A DNA stretch of 64,000 nucleotides from Ixodes scapularis. Lineage: Eukaryota; Arthropoda; Arachnida; Ixodida; Ixodidae. The stretch covers positions 79,350,795 to 79,414,794 of the forward strand of contig NW_024609835.1 of the NCBI RefSeq assembly GCF_016920785.2, in the 5' to 3' direction. The notes beneath the pieces were generated by a model. That model was not told where the DNA came from, did no database searches, and was given only the letters and a program-made list of their open reading frames with translations. The position numbers were made by a program, and so were the translations under genes. Positions 56,861 to 64,000 of this stretch are shown here, in pieces; position 1 is the stretch's first letter, and every line of letters starts with the position of its first letter.

Positions 56861-56986
56861 CTGGACCCTTGGCGGGAAAGTCGGCGAGTAATCGGGCGAC
56901 TGCGATTGGCCGGCGCCAAAGTCAAGTACGGTGTCAGCCAATCACGGTCGCTGGATTTCTCGCCGACTGTTTCGCCAAATGTCCAG
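56861..56986. mobile_element. 126-bp foldback MITE
   Basis: CTGGACCCTTGGCGGGAAAG ... GTCGGCGAG on the left pairs with CTGGACATTTGGCGAAACAG ... TCGGCGAG on the right (reverse-complemented), and the pairing extends to GATTGGC near the loop. Confidence 0.7.
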
Positions 56987-57363
56987 AAGAGGGGGGAGGG
57001 GGGGGGGGGGGCGATTAGCGGCACCGCCCCGGGTGCCGCTGACCCTAATGATGGCGCCACTGGATAAAAGTGCCGCCAAGAAGATCGACAGCGACACTCG
57101 CGTACGCTCGTACTTTATGCTGAAACTTCTACGCCCAAACGCTAGGATCGCGACATCCGACAGCATTACAGGCTGGTTTCTGTGACATCGTTTGTTGCCA
57201 CTTTGAGACCACTTTTGATGTATGGGCAGGTTATGACGCTAAACACACTAGTCGAAGACTCCTTCCAGGCGCCAATGCGAGGGATGCCGGTAGATGTCAG
57301 CAAGAAGTATAGGTAACCTTTTGTGGAAAGAGGGTGCACGTTCTCTCCGTTCGAATCAAAAAG

Positions 57364-57516
57364 CAGGCACGTAGCCAGGGGGCGGCCCATGGCACCCCCC
57401 CCCCCCCAAATCTTCCATTTGAGACCTCATCTCCCCCTCATACAGCATTCTGTCATGGGCGCCCCCCCCCCCCCCCCCCAAAAAAAAAAAAAAAAAAAAT
57501 CCTGGCTACGTGCCCG
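57364..57516. mobile_element. MITE family C copy with expanded C and A runs
   Basis: The ends are CAGGCACGTAGCCAGG and, reverse-complemented, CGGGCACGTAGCCAGG. The body (CTCATACAGCATTCTGTCATG) matches the other copies. It contains two C runs and a run of about 20 A. The flanking 8-mers agree poorly (5 of 8). Confidence 0.8.
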
Positions 57517-58736
57517 TGTCAAAGCAACCATGAGCCCCTTCTCAGTGAAGGCAGGTCACAGAACTTCAGAACACTTGGCTGGTCACCTGACTGATTCTAT
57601 TGAGGCGTCAGTCCCTAGTCCTTGTACTTTGTTGGCCACAACGTAGTTCGAAAAATTGTGTCGACTTGCAGCAAAATGTAATATCTTCAAGGGCAGAGAG
57701 TTCGGGTAGGGTAGAAAGGAGAAAACGAACTGGTCATATATTTCTCTTTGACCTTCCGTATTGCTTAGGTAGAGTAGACTCTTCCGCAAACCACGATCAT
57801 GATGACATGAAGTGTGCACTTTTAAGTTGTTGCCAGAAATTGCTAAAAAAAAACAAAAAAAAACTATTTTATGTTATTGTAGTGAGTGCGCAGGCGAGCT
57901 GGTGGAAATTAACCATTCTGATGTTAGCCTGAGACTGAGGCAGGAAAAGAGGAAGTTTCAAAGTAGAAGAAAAAGGAACAGTCGAGGATACGTCTCTAAC
58001 ACAGCTAAAGACAAGTTTATTCGGTCACCCTCTTATATACACTCCACAATCTTCACCCCAGAACCTTCGCGACCTCCAAAGCCAAAAGATAACAAAGAAC
58101 TCATCTCTTTCCACCACAATAATCAAACGACCTTGACAATCCTACGAAGCCCCCTCACCAACACAACCTAGCTCCTCTCTCCCGGAAGACGATCGACCTT
58201 CGCGTACATAGCACACCCTCCTCCTCTCCTCCCCGGCCCACAATCTCGAAACAACCCCGAAACAAACGACATCAAATCCCGAAACAAACGACATCAAAAG
58301 GGTTGTAAAGGAAACAATAAGAATGAAATCAATAGGCAACTGCATTAGTCAAGTGTCGTTACAGCTTAGCAGCAGTGCAAAAACCTTCTTGCGGATTTGA
58401 GAGTTTTGTTAAGTGGTTGTTGATTGTGAAAGGGTGTAAGTGGTTCCTCCTTTGTGTCTTTGGTTTGGATCAGGTGGATTGGTATCTTTTGTTGCCGGGT
58501 TGTTTCGGGATTGTGGGCCGGGGAGGAGAGGAGGAGGGTGTGCTATGTACGCGAAGGTCGATCGTCTTCCGGGAGAGAGGAGATAGGTTATGTTATAATG
58601 CAATTAAATGCAAAGGTGCAAGCGAGCTGGACAAGATTGACGAAATTAATCCCTGGAGAAGGGGAGCAAGGGGGACAAAGGACAAACATAAATCTCCATA
58701 CAACAGCTAGGTGACTGGTGAGCGACCGAAAAAATC

Positions 58737-58809
58737 CGCCTGGTCCGGGTATCGAACCCGGGACCTCTCCATTACAAGTGGAGCGCTCTACCAACTGAGC
58801 TAACCAGGG
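58737..58809 (-). tRNA. tRNA-Thr (UGU), copy 1
   Basis: Read on the minus strand it folds as a cloverleaf: acceptor CCCTGGT, D arm GCTC ... GAGC, anticodon stem CTCCA with loop CTTGTAA (anticodon TGT), T arm CCGGG TTCGATA CCCGG, acceptor ACCAGGC and discriminator G. The A box (TAGCTCAGTTGG) and B box (GGTTCGATACC) fit Pol III promoters, and a T6 terminator follows at 58735-58730. Acceptor pair 1-72 is C-C, a mismatch, in this copy and the next, which raises doubt about function. Confidence 0.88.
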
Positions 58810-59039
58810 GTTAGACGTCAGTAGAGCAAACGGGTTTTATCAGCTGCCACCAGTCTAACACCAAACGGGGTGAAGCTTGCAAATTTAAGGTTATGTTATA
58901 ATGCAATTAAATGCAAAGGTGCAAGCGAGCTGGACAAGATTGACGAAATTAATCCCTGGAGAAGGGGAGCAAAGGGGACAAAGGACAAACATAAATCTCC
59001 ATACAACAGCTAGGTGACTGGTGAGCGACCGAAAAAATC

Positions 59040-59112
59040 CGCCTGGTCCGGGTATCGAACCCGGGACCTCTCCATTACAAGTGGAGCGCTCTACCAACTG
59101 AGCTAACCAGGG
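59040..59112 (-). tRNA. tRNA-Thr (UGU), copy 2
   Basis: Identical in sequence to the copy at 58737-58809 and 303 bp away in the tandem repeat, with the same C-C mismatch at the first acceptor pair and the same downstream T run. Confidence 0.88.
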
Positions 59113-59478
59113 GTTAGACGTCAGTAGAGCAAACGGGTTTTATCAGCTGCCACCAGTCTAACACCAAACGGGGTGAAGGAGATAGATTCACCCCAAACGG
59201 GGTGAAGGAGATAGGTTGTGTTGGTGAGGGGGCTTTGTAGGATTGTCAAGGTCGTTTGATTATTGTGGTGGAAAGAGATGAGTTCTTTGTTATCTTTTGG
59301 CTTTGGAGGTAGCGAAGGTTCTGTGGTGAAGATTGTGGAGTGTATATAAGAGGGTGACCGAATAAACTTGTCTTTAGCTGTGCTAGAGACGTATCCTCGA
59401 CTGTTCCTTTTTCTTCTACTTTGAAACTTCCTCTTTTCCTGCCTAAGTCTCAGGCTAACATCAGAATGGTTATTTTAT

Positions 59479-59936
59479 GTTAGCAGCGGGATTGCATTTT
59501 TGTTACCACTCGATTGAGCAACTGACGTTTTTCTGGCTAAAGAGCGCAAACTGAATGATCGACACTCAACGTGAGGACGCAAAGGTACCTGTAGCTTTGA
59601 ATGCACTATCAGAGGAAGTTGTCCTCGAGAATAAATACATTAGCAGTATTTGTTCCGAAATAAACTACGGTACCATTTGTAGTATTTCTTATTTAGTAAT
59701 CGAAAACTTCAGGGAAACCCCAAGATAGTAGACCTATACCATGACCTGGATGAGCATCGTCACTTACTGAATCACTATACTACTACATGAAATCTGTTGG
59801 GAAGCGGTATCCACATGTACCTTAAAGGCAGACCACTGCAACATCGTTGTCTAAACGTTTAGGCGTATAATTTGCTTTACTTCTGCATGTATCTGTTCAT
59901 GGTGCTGTATATATTTCTGCGCGTATCTGTTCCATA
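59479..59936. other. no feature recognised
   Basis: AT-rich flank between the inverted LTR-like pair and the next element; only chance frames. Confidence 0.5.
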
Positions 59937-60411
59937 CACTCCAAAAAAAATTCGTGCTTGAGAGGCCCTTCAACGCCCCAAGAACTCCTTCAGCTCGCAA
60001 AAAAACGGGTTCGCCTCAACCACTGTCGCCCCTGGGGCACTAGAAAGGCAGCTGGGCAATGAAGAACTCCTCCGCATTAAACGAGGAGTTTAAAAGAACC
60101 CCTCGTGTTTTTTCACAAAGAACCTTTTTAAGGTCCGTTCGCACTCTTGCGACCGAGTACGACTGAGAGACGAAACCGGTTTTTAAGCCTCTTGCGATCT
60201 CTTAGGACCAGCTCCGCTGCACCGCATCCGGTCCTAAGAGGTCACAAGAGGCTTAAAAACCGGTCTGGTCTCTCTCGGTCGTACTCGGTCGCAAGAGTGT
60301 GAACGGGCCTTTAGGGGGTTCTTAAAATAACTTTTAGGCTGCAAAATATGGACCAACCAAAGAACCCCGAAAAGTTTTTTTACGACCAGATCTTTTTTTT
60401 TTTTTTAAGTG
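59937..60411. mobile_element. TA-target element with CACTCCAAAAA ends, hosting a MITE
   Basis: The left end is CACTCCAAAAAAAATTCGTG and the right end, reverse-complemented, CACTTAAAAAAAAAAAAGAT; TA flanks both. The interior repeats GAACTCC/GAACCCC phrases. A family-B MITE is inserted at 60131-60310. Confidence 0.7.
60131..60310. mobile_element. MITE family B, copy 3 (180 bp), TTA target
   Basis: The left end AGGTCCGTTCGCACTCTTGC and the right end, reverse-complemented, AGGCCCGTTCACACTCTTGC extend into near-perfect arms around CCGCTGCACCGCA. TTA lies directly at both ends (60128-60130, 60311-60313). Closest relative: 19563-19745. Confidence 0.92.
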
Positions 60412-60489
60412 TACACATACATCTCTAACAAGCCCAGCCCGGAAATATTTACCACAATCCATGGGCTTGCCGACGTAAACCCCGACCTA

Positions 60490-60735
60490 TTCTAGCTAAA
60501 CGGATGGAACACTGAGCACTTAATTCTTCTCTTGCTCCATTCCCGATGCCTTAGTTTTTCCAATCCTCATCAGGAACTTCTTGACAAGATACGGATCTTG
60601 TGCGCAACTGCAGGAGGGCTTCCTCTTCAATCATTCAGAAGATGTGTAAGTTTATTGATCGGGCGCTCGCTCAGCACATCACAAGTAGATTTGCTAGATT
60701 GTAGGCAAAGTTCCAGTCTGGGAAGTTCTTACTGA
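60490..60735 (+). pseudogene. possible LINE C-terminal tail
   Basis: The plus-strand reading TEHLILLLLHSRCLSF followed by NPHQELLDKIRILCATAGG resembles the end of I/R1-type LINE proteins, where a zinc-knuckle region with EHxLxxCPxY is followed by a leucine-rich helix. Key cysteines are missing and no upstream RT is present, so this is tentative. Confidence 0.3.
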
Positions 60736-61362
60736 TCGAAGAAGAGTTGTCAGAATTATCTAGGTAAAAATATTCTGCTCACCAATCAGTGCAGGGTGCC
60801 AATAGAACAAGCTTTCATATTTATGATATTGAATAAATTTGGAGGCAACGCTTATTCAAGGAATTGGCGAAAAACACCAATCTCTAATGTTGCTCGTGCT
60901 ACCGAGCTGTTGGTCCTCGCCCATCGTGACCGAGTTTGCGTTTTATATAAACATAACCTAGATTTCGTCGTCTCAAAAAACAATCAAGATGCAATAACTC
61001 GAAAAAAAAGTTGCAAAGCGGTGGAAGCCATGTTGTTATTCTACTTCAGAAATCGTGGTCTCCTTTGTTATTGTCACTATCCTGCGGAAATACGGTAGTT
61101 ACCTGAGAATGAGATGTAGGTGCATGGGGGTGGGGAAGGACAATATTTTTTCTTGATTATTTTTGTCTCCGCGGCTCTCAATCCGAAGCCATCGTTGCAT
61201 CGACACCTCACTTTAAAAGGCTGGTCCTCCCTAAAACCATCCGCAGCAAGGTAAACCGATGCACAAGTAAAATATCTACTGAAGCGACGCTTTTCACAGC
61301 CAAAAGTGGCTTCCACGCCAAGCGTGTGTGACGAGCTCGTTTTCGAACTTCAGGCATGCTTA
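60736..61362. other. no feature recognised
   Basis: AT-rich DNA with short frames lacking known domains. Confidence 0.45.
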
Positions 61363-61612
61363 TAGTGTGTCTCACTATCTGCGTGCAGTACAGGCAAGGT
61401 AACGCCAGGCGAGTGGAGAAAGGGCAAGCACCAGAAGGGTTGGGGAGGGGTCAAGAAACCTCCTCTCCTCTCTAACATTTCTAGTGCTCGCCCTTTTCTC
61501 GCAAGCCCTCCATTGCCCTCCTCTCCCATCCCGCCTTTTCAATACTCGTTCTTTCTCTCTGCGCCTGGCGTTGCCTTCGCATGCACTGCACACAACTAGT
61601 AACACGGAGTAT
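61363..61612. mobile_element. MITE family G, copy 2
   Basis: The right end, reverse-complemented, is ACTCCGTGTTACTAGTTGTG followed by GCAGTGCATGCGAAGGC, matching the copy at 17739-17976. The left end is worn (TATAGTGTGTCTCACTATC), but the next bases GTGCAGTACAGGC and CGCCAGGCG are conserved. Confidence 0.7.
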
Positions 61613-62560
61613 AGTCTCATGGCACTGCATTGTTTAACCTTTTGGTGAAAAACACCGAGGATAGTGTACATTTTCGCATCGTAAATCCTTGGCTGAAAAT
61701 TCCTGGTCTCAGTTTAATTTGAATTAATAAAAATATTATATTAGAGGAAATCGGTATAGCTGTAGATATTTGGCCAAGCTTGCATCTGACGATGCGTGTA
61801 CCATTTCTATAACTATCTAGAATTCCGAATGAAGGCGAGCGCGTGAGGAACGGATTTTCTAAGAACTGAGAAAATTAAAACACCAGTACCTGAAAATCAC
61901 GTTACCTCGCAAAAGCAGGATCATGGCAGCCACTCATGGCTCTAAACAAAAAAAAAAAAAATAGCTTTTTTTTTTTTTTTTTTGTGGTGCGAAATGGTTG
62001 CAGAACGTACGCACTGCTCGTAGATCCTGCATGTTTTTTGTTTCTCTGCTTTATTTTTAGGTGAACTGTAGTCCACCTTCGCTTTCTGTGTTTACAGTGA
62101 AGTGTGAACCCAGTGAATGCCTCTGAAAACATGATGTTATGCTTTCTTTCTGAATTCCATTCGAGTGTGTTACGAGGTAATCATCTACGAAGCGAAAACT
62201 ATGCAGGTCTCCCGAACAGAAACATGCTGGACCAACGAGTAGAGAGCAACTAAACCTTTGCTTCAGTTTAAAGGCTCGCATTTAAAGGCAGTTAAACAAG
62301 AAATTATTCAGTCGGTCATCTCATCATCATTGATAAAGTCATGCACTATGGGGAGGGCAGCCTAAAGAACAAAAGCCCTGCGACTTTCGCTTCGGCGCGC
62401 ACCTGCCGAGCGCTAGACGACCACGCCCACATATAGCGCAGGGTACCCCACAGAAATTGTAAAAATGGTGGCCTCTTGACTATTAGCAAACAAGAAAGTG
62501 AAAAGAAAACAGGAAGACCCAAGAAATTTCTTACCATTCCGCGCACTCACGGGTTCTCGC
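61613..62560. other. no gene recognised
   Basis: AT-rich with facing poly(A) and poly(T) runs (61948-61961, 61968-61983). The stretch from about 62290 may belong to the Penelope-like fragment that follows but shows no readable motif. Confidence 0.4.
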
Positions 62561-62644
62561 ACCACATCAAAAAACTGTTGTCAGAGCATTGCAACAGACC
62601 CATCACGTGTAAGAACAAGGTTTCAAAAATTGTACAATGACTTA

Positions 62645-62919
62645 ATGGAGAAGATGGCCTAAGAAAGAAATGCGAAAAGAAACACGAAGAAAAATTTCTT
62701 ACATGCGAAGAGAGGGTAGTATCCTCGATTCCACTGTCTTGCGGCAAGACTTACATTGGGCAGTGTGGGCGCCGCGGTGCCTCTAACCACCCCTAAAAGT
62801 GCACGTGAATAGCTGCGAGGGATGTAGGCCCATCTTTACCGAGGCGACGGCTATGAAAAAGCACCCTGACCGTTTGGGACCGGAAGTAGTCGAGGCCTTC
62901 CTCGTACAGCGTCATTTCT
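62645..62919 (+). pseudogene. Penelope-like element, GIY-YIG endonuclease fragment
   Basis: The plus frame reads RKKCEKKHEEKFLTCEERVV then SSIPLSCGKTYIGQCGRR. The IPLxCGKxYIGQTGR block is the GIY-YIG nuclease core in Penelope-like retroelements. After a frame change it continues with HVNSCEGCRPIFTEATAM and RLGPEVVEAFLVQRH, the region holding the conserved Cys/His-rich and catalytic Glu segment, ending at a stop near 62919. Reverse transcriptase upstream is not recognisable. It is a decayed 3' fragment. Confidence 0.75.
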
Positions 62920-63014
62920 GATGCCCTCCAGAGAAAAAAGGAAGAAGGAGCTCCCCTCTTATCAGGTGCCTTCTTTGTGCCTCCCGGATTTGCATAGGCG
63001 TCGCTATTCTCCTC

Positions 63015-63312
63015 CCAGTAAAAAAAGCCCGTGCGTCTGCTTTTTCGCACAACGCGCGGAGAGCCAATCAGTGCAACTTACGGAGGCAGATCAGCGAATG
63101 ACGATGCCGAAACATCTGTTTAGACCAAAGTTGTGACATTAAGCAATGCAAGTGTGACGTTTTGCATTGCTTAATGTCACAACTCAGACTGCGTTTCTTG
63201 GTCTAAACAGATGTTTCGGCATCGTCATTCGCTGAGCTGCCTCCGTAAGTAGCACTGATTGGCTCTCCGAGTGTTGTGCGGGAAAGCAGACGCACGGCGA
63301 TTTTTTAGAGTG
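63015..63312. mobile_element. foldback MITE (family E), arms about 135 bp
   Basis: The left arm CCCGTGCGTCTGC ... GGAGAGCCAATCAGTGC ... TTACGGAGGCAG ... GTCTAAACAG analogue pairs with the right arm almost throughout, with a loop of about 10 bases near 63160 (GTGTGACGTT). The right end, reverse-complemented, is CACTCTAAAAAATCGCCG, followed by TA; the left end is less well preserved. The end type resembles the element at 59937-60411. Confidence 0.85.
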
Positions 63313-63744
63313 TAGAAGATTAACCTGTCACTCAAAATTCTTACAAAAGCAGCTTTCCTCTCCTCCTTTCACATGGTGTTCAAAAGTATGCGATGTGACG
63401 TCAGTGCAGGGAGGCTATACACCAACTCATGTTTACAAACAAACCAGAGCGCCCGGAGCGCCCCTAGCGGACGCCACCGGCGCCGCGCATGCGCGATGGG
63501 GGTGTGGGCAAGAAGCTCGTCGTCGCTCATAAACAAACCATTGAAACGCGATGTTGTCGGCGTCGGTGTGAGTCCCCGCGCTCTTTTTCGCGTTGGAATT
63601 GTTGATTCTACGTCCTCCTAACGATGTCTGACTACTTGAGCGGCGTCAGCGAAATTAACGAGGCTTGTTACACCGCAAAACTTCGCGTGAATAATCCAAC
63701 ATGCGGCGGTTCATTCCGCGTGGACGCCGCAGAATGTACGCTAA
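63313..63744. other. GC-rich stretch without a supported gene
   Basis: The sequence is CpG-rich from about 63440 to 63740. A plus-strand frame starting at 63624 (MSDYLSGVSEINEACYTAK) runs into the MITE at 63745 and matches no family I know. It could be a 5' end of an unseen gene, but nothing confirms it. Confidence 0.3.
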
Positions 63745-63883
63745 AGCCTGATTCACATGATGAGATTTCGCTCGCAATTTTCAGTAGCGACGTCGCTCGG
63801 ACTGCAAATGCGTGAACCGTAGCTGAGATGGTCGACGTCGATACTGAAAATCGCAAGCAGAATCTAACCAAGTGAATCGGGCA
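63745..63883. mobile_element. 139-bp MITE with TAA duplication
   Basis: The left end is AGCCTGATTCACATGATGAG and the right end, reverse-complemented, TGCCCGATTCACTTGGTTAG. The arms extend through CGCAATTTTCAGTA. TAA borders both ends (63742-63744, 63884-63886), as for PIF/Harbinger MITEs. Confidence 0.85.
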
Positions 63884-64000
63884 TAACAAGTCGGTGATGG
63901 CCACTGGTAACAATGATCAACATCTCCTTGTATCTCCTGTTTACGTCGAGCCTGCTTACCAACCTTCAAACTTAAGTCTTTTGAGGCCTGCACTTACTTC

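Larger units (their letters stand above)
58586..59217. repeat. tandem repeat, period 303 bp, each unit with a tRNA-Thr
   Basis: Unit 1 (58586-58888) and unit 2 (58889-59178) differ by roughly one base over most of their length. A shorter 30-bp echo (CACCCCAAACGGGGTGAAGG) follows. GGAGATAGGTT occurs at both borders (58579-58589 and 59207-59217), as if the block were inserted with an 11-bp duplication into the LTR-like arm. Confidence 0.85.
57910..59471. repeat. inverted pair of LTR-like sequences (arms about 365 bp)
   Basis: The left arm (57910-58275) is the reverse complement of the right arm (58487-58578 plus 59218-59471), with high similarity throughout. Read outward on the right, the unit has a TATA box (GTATATAAGAG, near 59340), AATAAA (near 59363) and ends GGCTAACA, so each arm looks like the promoter and 3' part of an LTR ending in CA. 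The right arm is interrupted by a tRNA-bearing tandem repeat. No internal retrotransposon genes lie between the arms. Confidence 0.75.

Overview
Eukaryotic genomic DNA, most likely from a hard tick (Ixodidae) or a close relative. The basis is the only clear host gene (an arthropod lachesin spread over more than 44 kb), tick-type Ty3/gypsy, Copia, Penelope and LINE fragments, and dense nesting of small inverted-repeat DNA elements. Genus-level assignment is inference. There are no operons, CRISPR arrays or bacterial-type genes. Almost every open frame in the window is either chance or part of a mobile element.

Host gene: four coding exons of lachesin lie on the minus strand at 56036-55997 (start codon and signal peptide), 20654-20545 (start of Ig domain 1), 15568-15343 (rest of Ig1) and 11482-11210 (Ig2). 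Every junction has GT/AG sites and the phases fit exactly (1, 0, 1, then 1), giving 216 full codons. Ig3 and the GPI-anchor signal are not visible and should lie to the left of the window. Intron 1 is about 35.3 kb and holds most of the repeats. A GC-rich stretch at 55.4-56.6 kb is the likely promoter and 5'UTR region.

Layout: 1-3.9 kb is a nest in which a gypsy element and a short hAT element both sit in an older hAT transposase. 4.1-7.7 kb is a decayed Copia element split by a 1.56-kb DNA element. 8.6-26.7 kb is lachesin exons among MITEs (pogo-like, PIF/Harbinger-like with TTA targets, hAT-like, TTAA elements). 27.0-31.7 kb is a 4-kb foldback element with 1.2-1.4-kb arms, joined through a single shared TTAA to a second TTAA element. 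33.0-38.0 kb is a 4.9-kb non-coding hAT-like element. 38.6-54.8 kb has palindromic MITEs, a 56-bp minisatellite, two LINE fragments and two hAT-like elements. 55.4-56.6 kb is the lachesin 5' end. 57.9-59.5 kb is a pair of inverted LTR-like sequences, one of which carries a tandem duplication containing tRNA-Thr(UGU). 59.9-64 kb has further MITEs and a Penelope-type GIY-YIG endonuclease fragment.

The genes do not form a pathway. The window shows one cell-adhesion gene whose introns have grown by repeated, mutually nested transposon insertion, and target-site duplications often let the order of events be read.
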